A stretch of DNA of 64,000 nt from Reyranella sp. (GTDB lineage: Bacteria > Pseudomonadota > Alphaproteobacteria > Reyranellales > Reyranellaceae): contig JAIEOV010000048.1 of assembly GCA_019750135.1 (NCBI GenBank), positions 99,074 to 163,073 of the forward strand, in the 5' to 3' direction. Positions 8,203-16,139 of this stretch are shown one piece after another. Made by a program: the position numbers and the translations under genes. Numbering within the stretch: position 1 is the stretch's first letter; each line of letters begins with the position of its first letter. Below the pieces are notes generated by a model. It saw only the letters and a list, made by a program, of their open reading frames with translations. It was not told the DNA's origin and ran no database searches.

Positions 8203-8991
8203 TCAGGCCGCCTGCCGGTCCGGCGCCATCAAAGCCAGCAGCATCTGCATCCGCTGCACGACGTCGGTCTCCTCCAGGACTTGCTGTCGCTGCCCGATGC
8301 TGAGCGACAGGTACTGGGCGATCATGTCGGCGATGCGACCGGGATCCTGGAGATGCGGCAGCAGACCCAGCGCCTGCGGCGGCGATGCGAGGTCGATGTT
8401 GGCGTGGGTCGCGAAGCGCTGCAGCAATTCGCGCGACACGGTCGTCGCCTCTTCCCGTGCCGCGCCTTCGCGCGATACCGCCGCGAGCTCGGCCACGAGA
8501 CAGGCGCCCTCCGTGTCGAAGCGGATCACGCGGGCGCGCCGCAAGCCCTGTACCAACAGCTTGACGGAGCCGTCGGGCATCTTGACGACATCCAGCGGCT
8601 TGGCGATGACGCCGATGGCGTAAAGATCGTCGGGGCCAGGATCGTCGTCGGCCGGGCGCCGCTGCGTCACGAAGAACATCTCCTTGTCGGCGGCCATCGC
8701 CTGGTCGATCGCCGCCAGCGTCTTCAGGCGCATGGCGTAGATCGGTGACGTCATGTCGGGAAACAGCACCAGGTCGCGCATGGCCATGACAGGCTTCCTG
8801 ACGGTCGGCGTTCCCGCCGGCACCGCCTTCGGCGACGCATCGATGCGCGCCGACAGCGTGTTCCAGTCGGCGAGGCCCAGCAGCTTGGCGATCAGCTCCA
8901 GGCTCTCGCTGTGGGTCAGGGAAACCGATCTTTCCTTGAGCGCCTGGCGCAGCGTCTGCGCCATGGCCTTTGCATCGCGATAGTCTCGCAT
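8203..8991 (-). CDS. Glyoxalase_8-type N-terminal domain fused to a LON substrate-binding domain
   Basis: This is a 262-residue protein of two parts. Residues about 1-50 (AMAQTLRQALKERSVSLTHS and LLGLADWNTLSARID) match the small helical domain often found at the N-terminus of glyoxalase-superfamily proteins. Residues about 68-255 match the Lon protease N-terminal (substrate-recognition) domain: MRDLVLFPDMTSPIYAMR, VTQRR, IGVIAKPLDVVKMPDGSVKL and the helical SIGQRQQVLEETDVVQRM. There is no AAA+ ATPase and no serine protease domain. It may be an adaptor or decoy for protein turnover, which is inference. It is monocistronic. Confidence 0.8.
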   Translation of the reverse strand: MRDYRDAKAMAQTLRQALKERSVSLTHSESLELIAKLLGLADWNTLSARIDASPKAVPAGTPTVRKPVMAMRDLVLFPDMTSPIYAMRLKTLAAIDQAMAADKEMFFVTQRRPADDDPGPDDLYAIGVIAKPLDVVKMPDGSVKLLVQGLRRARVIRFDTEGACLVAELAAVSREGAAREEATTVSRELLQRFATHANIDLASPPQALGLLPHLQDPGRIADMIAQYLSLSIGQRQQVLEETDVVQRMQMLLALMAPDRQAA

Positions 8992-9170
8992 CGTTCGATC
9001 CTCTGCATCGGCATAACGGGAAAGTCAGTTGCTTGCGTTACTGATCCGTTTGCCGGGGCAAAGGGAGTGCCTGAACGAGGCTCGATACGTTCACCACACC
9101 CGAAAGGGCGCAAGCGGCGGGTCGTATCCACCCACCGCGAAGCGTGCAACCGGCGACACAAACTGTCAAT

Positions 9171-9228
9171 GGGAGCGCGGGCCTCCCGGCCCGCTCAAAT
9201 CATGAGCGGGCCGGAGGCCCGCGCTCCC
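9171..9228. repeat. Intergenic palindrome, family A (copy 2)
   Basis: The arms GGGAGCGCGGGCC... and ...GGCCCGCGCTCCC are retained, with CCCG/CGGG in place of CTGG/CCAG near the inner end (compensatory changes that preserve pairing). The centre has shrunk to 11 nt (TCAAATCATGA). It ends one base before the pepF stop codon. The remaining gap, 8992-9170, holds no gene that I can support. Confidence 0.86.
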
Positions 9229-9229
9229 G

Positions 9230-10999
9230 TCAGAGCTTCTCCAGCTCGTCGACGAAGCCCGAGATCACACCCAGCCCCTTGTCCCAGAAAGCCGGGTCGG
9301 ACGCGTCGAGGCCGAAGGGCGCCAACAGCTCCTTGTGGCGCTTCACGCCGCCTGCCTTCAGCATGTCGAGATACTTGGACTGGAAGTCGGCTTGTCCCGA
9401 CTGATAGGCAGCATAGAGCGAGTTCACCAGGCAGTCGCCGAAGGCGTAGGCGTAGACGTAGAACGGCGAATGGATGAAGTGGCCGATGTAGGACCAGTAG
9501 TGCCTGTATTCCTCGTCGAAGGTGAAGGCCGGTCCCAGGCTCTCGCTCTGCACCGCCATCCACACCTCGCCGATCGCCTCGGGCGTGAGCTCGCCCTGGC
9601 GCCGCGCCGTGTGCAGGCGCGATTCGAACTCGTAGAAGGCGATCTGGCGCACCACCGTGTTCAGCATGTCCTCGACCTTGCCGGCCAGCATGGCCTTGCG
9701 CGTCGACTTGTCGGGCGCCGACTTCAGCAGCGACTGGAAGGTCAGCATCTCGCCGAACACCGAAGCGGTCTCGGCGAGCGTCAACGGCGTGTCGGCCATC
9801 AACGCGCCCTGCCGCGCCGCCAGCACCTGGTGCACGCCGTGCCCCAGCTCATGCGCCAGGGTCATCACGTCGCGCACCTTGCCCTGGTAGTTCAGCAGCA
9901 GATAGGGATGCGCCGACGGCACCGTGGGATGGGCAAAGGCGCCGGGCGCCTTGCCCGGCCGCGCCGGCGCGTCGATCCAGCCGGTGCCGAAGAATTTCCG
10001 GCCGACGTCGGCCAGCTCCGGCGAGAAGGCGTGATAGGCGTCGAGCACGATCTTCTCGGCCTCGGGCCACGGGATCACCCGGTCGTCGTGCTCGGGCAGC
10101 GGCGCGTTGCGGTCCCAGTACGGCATCTTGTCGACGCCGAACCACTTGGCCTTGAGCTTGTAGTAGCGGTGGGCCAGCCGCGGATAGGCGGCCTTCACCG
10201 ACGACACCAGGGCATCGACAACCTCGTCCTCGACCACGTTGGCGAGATTACGGAAAGACTGCGGGCGCGGATACTTGCGCCAGCGGTCGTCGATCTCCTT
10301 GTCCTTGATCAGGGTGTTGGTGACCAGCGAGAAGATCGCGATGTTGTCGCCCTGCACCTTGCCGAAAGACTTGGCGGCGTCGCGGCGCACCGTGGCGTCC
10401 TTGTGGGAAAGCTTGTCGAGGATCTGGGCCTCGCTCAGCACCTCGTCGCGGAAGGGATAGCGCAGGCGCGCGATGGTCTCGTCGAACAGGCGCGACCAAG
10501 CCGAGCCTCCCACCACCGACTGGTCATGGATGTACTTCTCGAGCTCGTCCGACAGGTCGTGCGGACGGAACAGGCGGACGTCGCGCAGCCACGGCGCGTA
10601 CTTGGCGAGCGCCGGCTCCTTCATCCGGGCCGCGAGATCGTCGTCCTCGATCTTGTTCATCTCCAAGCGGAAGAACACCAGCTTGGCGGTGGCCTCGTTC
10701 AGCGCCTCCGAAACGTTCTGCGAGAAGCGGCCGCGCTCGGGGTCGGCCATGTTCTGGGTGTAGTAGAGCTGGGCGTAGGAGCCGAGCCGGCCCATCAGGT
10801 CGGTCAGTGCCTCGAAGCGGGCGATCGCGGCCCCCAGCGCCTTGCCGTCGAGACCGGCCACCTTGCCTTCGTAGTCCTTGGCGAAGGCCGCAGCGTCAGC
10901 GGCGGCGCGCTTCAGGTCGTTCTCGACATCGGGGCCCGTGGGGCTGGAATAAAGGTCTTCGAGTTTCCAGGTCGGCAGATCGCCCAGCATCGCGGTCAT
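9230..10999 (-). CDS. pepF: Oligoendopeptidase F (M3 family metallopeptidase)
   Basis: This 589-residue cytosolic zinc peptidase has the HExxH zinc site as HELGH at about residues 383-387 in TLAHELGHGVHQ. The third ligand region LAETASVFGEM lies about 25 residues later. The N-terminal helical region starts with LPTWKLEDLYSSP, as in PepF/M3B proteins. The start ATG at 10999 leaves 13 bp after the GAF gene; the longer frame to 11053 would overlap that gene. PepF hydrolyses peptides of about 7-17 residues. Its place at the end of a branched-chain amino-acid transporter operon suggests peptide or amino-acid scavenging (inference). Confidence 0.92.
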   Translation of the reverse strand: MTAMLGDLPTWKLEDLYSSPTGPDVENDLKRAAADAAAFAKDYEGKVAGLDGKALGAAIARFEALTDLMGRLGSYAQLYYTQNMADPERGRFSQNVSEALNEATAKLVFFRLEMNKIEDDDLAARMKEPALAKYAPWLRDVRLFRPHDLSDELEKYIHDQSVVGGSAWSRLFDETIARLRYPFRDEVLSEAQILDKLSHKDATVRRDAAKSFGKVQGDNIAIFSLVTNTLIKDKEIDDRWRKYPRPQSFRNLANVVEDEVVDALVSSVKAAYPRLAHRYYKLKAKWFGVDKMPYWDRNAPLPEHDDRVIPWPEAEKIVLDAYHAFSPELADVGRKFFGTGWIDAPARPGKAPGAFAHPTVPSAHPYLLLNYQGKVRDVMTLAHELGHGVHQVLAARQGALMADTPLTLAETASVFGEMLTFQSLLKSAPDKSTRKAMLAGKVEDMLNTVVRQIAFYEFESRLHTARRQGELTPEAIGEVWMAVQSESLGPAFTFDEEYRHYWSYIGHFIHSPFYVYAYAFGDCLVNSLYAAYQSGQADFQSKYLDMLKAGGVKRHKELLAPFGLDASDPAFWDKGLGVISGFVDELEKL

Positions 11000-11012
11000 C
11001 GACTCAATCTCC

Positions 11013-11513
11013 CTACTTGTTCGCGATATCGGGATCGGCGGCGATGGCGTCAAGGAACGGGCCGATCATCAGCGCGGCGAAGGCCTCTAGCTTGGCCGGA
11101 TCGCTTTCCTTGTAGTGGCCCTTGGCATCGAGCAGGTTCATGGTGCCGAGCACGCGGCCTGCATAAACGACCGGCTGGTTGATCGCCGATTCGCAGCCCA
11201 GCGAGCGGATCAGCTCGTGGTCGAAGAACGCCCACTTCACGTCCTCATAGTCGTAGCCGACCCAGGCCTGCCGCTTGCCGATGACCAGCTTGTGCCAGTC
11301 GCTCTCGGTCACCGGCTTGTAGCCGCCGACGGGATACTCCTTGGGCATGTTGGTGTAGAGCCGCTTCACGCGCTTGGCGTCGGGCGCCACGTAGAGGAGC
11401 GTGAACAGCTTGTGGCCGACGACCTCGGCCAGCGCCTTGTCGACGGCCTTGAACAAGGCTTCGGGCGGACCCGGTTGCTTCAGCGCCGCAAGGCAAGAAT
11501 CGAACGGTGTCAT
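11013..11513 (-). CDS. GAF domain protein
   Basis: This 166-residue protein is a single GAF-like domain. Marks are LFTLLYVAPDAKRVKRLYTN, GCESAINQPVVYAGRVLGTM and NLLDAKGHY. GAF domains bind small ligands such as nucleotides, tetrapyrroles or amino-acid derivatives. No effector domain is attached. It sits between livM (10 bp upstream) and pepF (13 bp downstream) on one transcript, so it may sense or process the imported ligand. That is only an inference from context. Confidence 0.83.
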   Translation of the reverse strand: MTPFDSCLAALKQPGPPEALFKAVDKALAEVVGHKLFTLLYVAPDAKRVKRLYTNMPKEYPVGGYKPVTESDWHKLVIGKRQAWVGYDYEDVKWAFFDHELIRSLGCESAINQPVVYAGRVLGTMNLLDAKGHYKESDPAKLEAFAALMIGPFLDAIAADPDIANK

Positions 11514-11523
11514 GCAACTACTC

Positions 11524-12426
11524 CTATGAAGGTCGCGGTGCGGGCGGAACGCGCTCTGGCAGGACGCCCGACGGCTTCAGCCTCAGCACCACGATGAGAG
11601 CGACGGCGATCAAAAGCTCCTTGAGCGAGGCGCGTTGCACGGCCGTGACGCCCGGAATCCATTCGACGAAGAAACGGGAGGATTCGAGCAAGGTCATGAC
11701 CATGTAGGCGCCCAGCAGGGCGCCGGCCGGCCGTCCCGTGCCGCCGGAAGCGACGGCCAGGAAGATGTACACCGTGATCAACGGCAGGAACATGTCGGGC
11801 GCGATGTACGAGGTGAAATGGCCATAGAGCGCGCCGGCGAGGCCGGCGATGGCGGCCGACAGCACGAAGGCCTCGGTCTTGAAGCGCAGCACCGGCTTGC
11901 CGGCGACCTGGGCCACCTGCGCATCCTCGCGGATGGCGCGCAAGGCGCGGCCGTAGGGCGAACGGTCGATGCGGCGCATGATGAAGAACACGACCAGCAG
12001 CGCCAGGACCACGATCAGGAAATAGACGGCGTTGAAGTCGGGGCCGAGCGCCCTCTTCCACGGACCCGGGATGCCGGAGATGCCGTCGGTGCCGCGGGTC
12101 AGCCAGATCTCGTTGGAAGCGACCAGGCGCACGGCCTCGGCGAAGCCCAGGGTGACGATGGCGAGATAGTCCTCGCGCAGGCGCGTGGTCGACAGCGTGA
12201 CGACGAGGCCCGCTAAGCCGCCCGCCACCAGAGCCATCAGCCATCCCGCGGCGATCGGCGCACCGCCGACGGTCGTCACCAGCGCCGAGGCATAGGCGCC
12301 GACGGCAAAGAAGCCGGCCAGGCCGAGATTGACCATGCCGACGCCGCCCCAGATCAGGTTGAGGCTGAGGGCCAGCAGCCCGTAGATGCCGCCGATGGTG
12401 GCGATGAAGAGGAGGTAGCTCAGCAT
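11524..12426 (-). CDS. livM: Branched-chain amino-acid ABC transporter permease (LivM type)
   Basis: This 300-residue inner-membrane permease has about 8-9 hydrophobic segments, beginning MLSYLLFIATIGGIYGLLAL. The LivM signature is present: LNLIWGGVGMVNLGLAGFFA near the N-terminus and the cytoplasmic loop GRALRAIREDAQVAQVAGKP that contacts the ATPases. The start ATG at 12426 overlaps the livH stop by one base (TGATG). With LivH it forms the translocation path for branched-chain amino acids or related ligands. Confidence 0.92.
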   Translation of the reverse strand: MLSYLLFIATIGGIYGLLALSLNLIWGGVGMVNLGLAGFFAVGAYASALVTTVGGAPIAAGWLMALVAGGLAGLVVTLSTTRLREDYLAIVTLGFAEAVRLVASNEIWLTRGTDGISGIPGPWKRALGPDFNAVYFLIVVLALLVVFFIMRRIDRSPYGRALRAIREDAQVAQVAGKPVLRFKTEAFVLSAAIAGLAGALYGHFTSYIAPDMFLPLITVYIFLAVASGGTGRPAGALLGAYMVMTLLESSRFFVEWIPGVTAVQRASLKELLIAVALIVVLRLKPSGVLPERVPPAPRPS

Positions 12427-13283
12427 CAGTAAGCCCTCTCCCCGAGCAAGCCTCGCGGCCGGAGGGTCAGCACGACGAGGATGGCGATGAAGCCGACGGC
12501 GGCGCGGTACTGCGAGCCGACCACCAGCACCGACAGTTCCTCGGCCATGCCAATCAGGAAGGCGCCCAGCACGGCGCCAGGCACGCTGCCCAACCCGCCC
12601 AAGACGGCGGCGGCGAACAGCGACAGCAGGATACGCGTGCCGGTCAGCGGGTCGATCGAGCTGTCGAGTCCCAGCAGCATGCCGCCGACGCCGACCAGGC
12701 CCATGCCGACGAAGCTCGCCAGGGTGGCAATGCGCTCCGGCCGGATGCCCTTCAGCGCCGCCAGCTCGGGATTGTCGGCCGAGGCGCGCATCGCCTTGCC
12801 GATGCGCGTGAAGGCCAGCGCGGCGAACACCAGCAGCATCAGCAGCAGCGCCAGGCCCATGGTCTCGAGCTGCTGCGGGCTGACGCGGATGTCGCCCAGG
12901 AAGACGTCGCGCGCGATCGGCCGATCGTAGCCGCGCGGCTCGTTGCCGAAGCCCAGGCGGACGAATTGCTCCAGGATGATCCCGGTGGCGATCGAGGCGA
13001 TGGCGGCAGGCAACGCCCCCTGCTTGATCAGCGGCAGGTGCGCCACCTTGTCGAAGGCGAGGCCGGCGACGCCGGCCACGGCGAAGGCTACGATCAGCGA
13101 GCCCGCCATCTGCAGGCCCGCGCCGTAGGCGAGATATCCCGCAAAGGCGCCGAGCGTCGCCACGCCCGACACCGAGAAGTTCGGGAAGCGCAGCACCGCG
13201 AACATCGCCGTGAAGCCGATGGCGGGCACGGCGAGAAGAGTGCCCGACACGATGCCGTTGACGAGGGCCTGAAGGATGATCAT
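12426..13283 (-). CDS. livH: Branched-chain amino-acid ABC transporter permease (LivH type)
   Basis: This 285-residue membrane protein starts MIILQALVNGIVSGTLLAVP, the usual LivH N-terminus. AKAMRASADNPELAALKGI-like sequence (here GKAMRASADNPELAALKGIR) is the ATPase-coupling loop, and GGLGSVPGAVLGAFLIGMAE is the conserved late segment. It is separated from the upstream binding-protein gene by a family A palindrome that ends four bases after that gene's stop and touches the livH start. The hairpin could lower expression of the permeases relative to the binding protein (inference). Confidence 0.92.
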   Translation of the reverse strand: MIILQALVNGIVSGTLLAVPAIGFTAMFAVLRFPNFSVSGVATLGAFAGYLAYGAGLQMAGSLIVAFAVAGVAGLAFDKVAHLPLIKQGALPAAIASIATGIILEQFVRLGFGNEPRGYDRPIARDVFLGDIRVSPQQLETMGLALLLMLLVFAALAFTRIGKAMRASADNPELAALKGIRPERIATLASFVGMGLVGVGGMLLGLDSSIDPLTGTRILLSLFAAAVLGGLGSVPGAVLGAFLIGMAEELSVLVVGSQYRAAVGFIAILVVLTLRPRGLLGERAY

Positions 13284-13342
13284 GGGAGCGCGGGCCTCTG
13301 GCCCGCATCACGATCATGAGCGGGCCAGAGGCCCGCGCTCCC
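13284..13342. repeat. Intergenic palindrome, family A (copy 3), inside the liv operon
   Basis: This copy is almost identical to copy 1, with perfect 23-nt arms and a centre of ATCACGATCATGA. It occupies nearly the whole gap between the periplasmic binding-protein gene and livH and abuts the livH start codon. It therefore lies within a transcription unit rather than at its end. Confidence 0.88.
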
Positions 13343-13346
13343 ATTG

Positions 13347-14543
13347 TTAAGCAATCTTCACCAGCGTGAACTTGCCGGCCTTGATCTGCTCGTAGCGGAA
13401 CTTGCAGTCGAGGATGTCGCCCTTCTCGTCGAAGTCGCAGGGCCCTGAGGCGCCGGCATAGTCGACCTTGCCGCCGGCCGCGATCTCCTTGATGCCGTCG
13501 ACGGCGTTGTCGACGACCTTGCCGCCGCTCATCGTGGCCTTGCGGATGTTCTCCTTGATCGCCTCGCCGGTCGCCGCCTTGCCATTGGCGATCGCCATCA
13601 GCACCAGGTTGATGTGATCGTAGACTTGGCAGGTATAGGGATCGGGATTGGCCGAACCGGACGCGGCCTTCGCCTTCTCGAAGGCCGAGCTGCCCTCGGC
13701 CGGCGCCGGCGCGAAGTTGTAGACGCCCTCGACCACCTCGGGCTGGCCGACCTGGTCGACCAGCTTCTGGTTGATCGAATAGGCGAAGCCCAGGACCTTG
13801 CCCTTGAAGCCCGCGCGATAGAGGTCCTTCAGCAGCACGACGGTGTCGGGCGTGTAGCCGTTGGCCAGGATGACATCCGGGCTGGTGCGCAGCGCCTGGT
13901 CGACCTCGGTGCGGTAGGTCGTCTTCTTGTCGTCGTAGATCAGGCTCTGATGCGTGGCGCCGCCCTTGGGCAGGACCTGGTTCAGGATGTCGAAGGTCGA
14001 CTGGGTGAATGGCGTCTGCGGGATCATGGTGAAGACCTTCTTGGCCCCCAGCGACAGGATGAACTCGCCGACCCGCGTGACCTGCAGCTTGGAATTGGGC
14101 TGGGTGCGGATCAGGAAGCCCTGGTGCGGCAGCAGCGTGATCGAATCCGCGCCCGACACCGTGCACAGGAAGGTCTTGCTCTCCCAGCAGAGCGGCGCCA
14201 CGGCCGTCGTCACCGACGAGGCCCACGTGCCCATGATGGCCGAGACCTTGTCGACGTCGATCAACTTGCGCGCGGCGCGCACTGCGGCCTCGGGATTTGT
14301 CTGGTCGTCCTCGCTGACCAGCACGATGCGCCGGCCGAGCACGCCGCCCGCCTTGTTGACCTCCTCGACCACCGACGCGGCGGCCTTGGCCATCACCGGC
14401 CCGTAGGGACCGCCCGCGCCGGTGAGCGGCGTCAGCGTGGCGAGCTTGATCGGGTGGGCTTGCGCGCGCACGACGGCGGGGCTCGCCAGCGCGGCGACGC
14501 CGGCCGCCAACGCGGCACGGCGGCCGATGCGGATGGTGGTCAT
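13347..14543 (-). CDS. Branched-chain amino-acid ABC transporter substrate-binding protein
   Basis: This 398-residue type I periplasmic binding protein has an N-terminal signal (RIGRRAALAAGVAALASPAV then VRAQA) with an RR pair, possibly Tat-exported. The mature part begins HPIKLATLTPLTGAGGPYG, the usual opening of LivJ/AmiC-like receptors. NKAGGVLGRRIVLVSEDDQT and the C-terminal DFDEKGDILDCKFRYEQIK also fit. It probably binds branched-chain amino acids, amides or aromatic acids. The start overlaps the livF stop by four bases (ATGA). Confidence 0.92.
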   Translation of the reverse strand: MTTIRIGRRAALAAGVAALASPAVVRAQAHPIKLATLTPLTGAGGPYGPVMAKAAASVVEEVNKAGGVLGRRIVLVSEDDQTNPEAAVRAARKLIDVDKVSAIMGTWASSVTTAVAPLCWESKTFLCTVSGADSITLLPHQGFLIRTQPNSKLQVTRVGEFILSLGAKKVFTMIPQTPFTQSTFDILNQVLPKGGATHQSLIYDDKKTTYRTEVDQALRTSPDVILANGYTPDTVVLLKDLYRAGFKGKVLGFAYSINQKLVDQVGQPEVVEGVYNFAPAPAEGSSAFEKAKAASGSANPDPYTCQVYDHINLVLMAIANGKAATGEAIKENIRKATMSGGKVVDNAVDGIKEIAAGGKVDYAGASGPCDFDEKGDILDCKFRYEQIKAGKFTLVKIA

Positions 14544-15310
14544 GTGAAGTCTCCCGTTCCCTTGTTCGAAGAATCCCCGTTGCCGCCAAGCATAGGCTGC
14601 GCCTTGCCGCCGAGAAAGAGATCGCGGACCGTCGGATCGTCGGCCAGGTCGGCCGCCCTGCCCTCGTGCTCCGGCCGGCCCTGCACCAGCACGTAGGCGC
14701 GGGCCGACACCGACAAGGCTTCCAGTGCGTTCTGCTCGACCATCAGGATGGCCACGCCCGACTTGTTCAGGGCAAGAATGGTGCCGAACAGCTCTTCGGC
14801 CGCCCGTGGACTGAGCCCTGCCGTCGGCTCGTCGAGCAGCAGCAGGTCCGGCGCATTCATCAGCGCGATCGCCATGGCCAGGATCTGGCGCTGGCCGCCG
14901 CTCAGGGTGCGCGCCGCGGCACGGCGCTTCTCGGCCAGCATGGGGAAGCGCTCGTAGAGCTCGGCCATGCGCTTCTTGGCATGCGTACCGTCGATGAAGC
15001 CGCCCATCTCGAGGTTCTCGGCGACGCTCATCGTGCCGAACACGTTGCGCTCCTGCGGCACGAAGGACAGGCCGCTGCGGCTGATCGCCGGCGCGCCGAG
15101 GCCCGCGATCTCCTGCTCCTTGAAACGCACGCTGCCGCCGCTCGGCCGCAGCAGGCCGGCAATCAGTTTCAGCAGCGTCGACTTGCCCGCGCCGTTGGGA
15201 CCGATCAGGGCCACGATCTCGCCCGCCTCGACCTTGAGATCGGCGCCCTTCACGATCTCATCCGCTGCGGCGTAGCCGCCGCGCAGGCCGGTGATCGACA
15301 GCAGGCTCAT
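14540..15310 (-). CDS. livF: Branched-chain amino-acid ABC transporter ATPase (LivF type)
   Basis: This 256-residue ATPase has Walker A GPNGAGKST, signature LSGGQRQILAMA, Walker B LLLLDEPTAGLSP and H-loop MVEQN. The MVEQNALEAL ending is typical of LivF. It drives import with LivG through LivH/LivM. It lies 10 bp downstream of livG. The C-terminal tail (GGNGDSSNKG) is polar and low in complexity. Confidence 0.92.
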   Translation of the reverse strand: MSLLSITGLRGGYAAADEIVKGADLKVEAGEIVALIGPNGAGKSTLLKLIAGLLRPSGGSVRFKEQEIAGLGAPAISRSGLSFVPQERNVFGTMSVAENLEMGGFIDGTHAKKRMAELYERFPMLAEKRRAAARTLSGGQRQILAMAIALMNAPDLLLLDEPTAGLSPRAAEELFGTILALNKSGVAILMVEQNALEALSVSARAYVLVQGRPEHEGRAADLADDPTVRDLFLGGKAQPMLGGNGDSSNKGTGDFT

Positions 15311-15320
15311 GCCGCCACGC

Positions 15321-16085
15321 TCACGCTGCTCTCCGTCCGAGGTAGGCCTCGCGCACGCGATGATCGCTGCGCACCTCGTCGAAGGTGCCCTCAGTCAACA
15401 CCTGGCCTTCGGCCATGACGATCACCGGATTGCACAGGCGCGCGATGAATCCCATGTCGTGCTCGATCAGTAGCACGGTGATGCCGCGGCGCGGCAGCTC
15501 CAGCAGCCGCTCGCCGATCTCGTTCTGCAAGGTCGGATTGACGCCGGCGGTCGGCTCGTCGAGCAGCACCAGCCGCGGCTCGGCCATCAGGGCGCGGCCG
15601 ATCTCCAGCAGCTTCTTCTGGCCGCCCGACAGCGCCGTCGCCGGATTGTCGATCAGGCGGTCGAGCCTGAGGAAGCGCGCCGTCTCCCACGCCCGCTCGG
15701 CCAACGCCGCCTCGCGGTCGCGCGCCGCCCGGGTGCCGACGATCGCCTGCCACAGGCTCTCGCCCGGCTGATCGCGGCCATAGAGCATGAGATGCTGGAA
15801 CACCGAGAGCTTGGGAAAGCCGCGCGCCACCTGGAACGTGCGCACCAGGCCGCGCCGGCTGATCCTGTCGGGCGCCCAGCCGGCCGTCTCCTCACCGTCG
15901 AAGCGGATGGAGCCAGCATCCGGCGGTACCAGGCCGGAAACCACGTTGAAGAGTGTGGTCTTGCCCGCCCCGTTGGGACCGATCAGGCCGGTGATGCCGC
16001 CCGGCGCCACCGCAAGGTCGACGCCGCGCAGCACGTCGAGGCCATAGAAAGCGCGCTGGAGGTTCTTGATCTCGAGGAGCGGCAT
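15321..16085 (-). CDS. livG: Branched-chain amino-acid ABC transporter ATPase (LivG type)
   Basis: This 254-residue ATPase has Walker A GPNGAGKTT, signature LSGGQKKLLEIGRALM, Walker B LVLLDEPTAGVNP and the LivG H-loop LLIEHDMGFIARLC. It is the first gene of the livGF-binding protein-livHM-GAF-pepF unit. The start codon is 54 bp downstream of the stop of the giant membrane gene at 16140, which runs in the same direction, so the unit could be read through or have its own short promoter. Confidence 0.92.
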   Translation of the reverse strand: MPLLEIKNLQRAFYGLDVLRGVDLAVAPGGITGLIGPNGAGKTTLFNVVSGLVPPDAGSIRFDGEETAGWAPDRISRRGLVRTFQVARGFPKLSVFQHLMLYGRDQPGESLWQAIVGTRAARDREAALAERAWETARFLRLDRLIDNPATALSGGQKKLLEIGRALMAEPRLVLLDEPTAGVNPTLQNEIGERLLELPRRGITVLLIEHDMGFIARLCNPVIVMAEGQVLTEGTFDEVRSDHRVREAYLGRRAA

Positions 16086-16139
16086 CGCCCCTGCATAGCC
16101 GGGCGAGGCGGTCGTGAAAAGCGGTGAGAGAGGCTGTGG

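Noticed and set aside
9141..9169. TTGACA-like -35 upstream of the LON-domain gene
   Set aside because: The matching -10 (CACGCT) is poor, and no other support was found.
11524..14589. 1021-codon frame running through livM and the binding-protein gene
   Set aside because: Only its last 300 codons (livM) are real. The first part is an out-of-frame read of the binding-protein gene, livH region and a palindrome.
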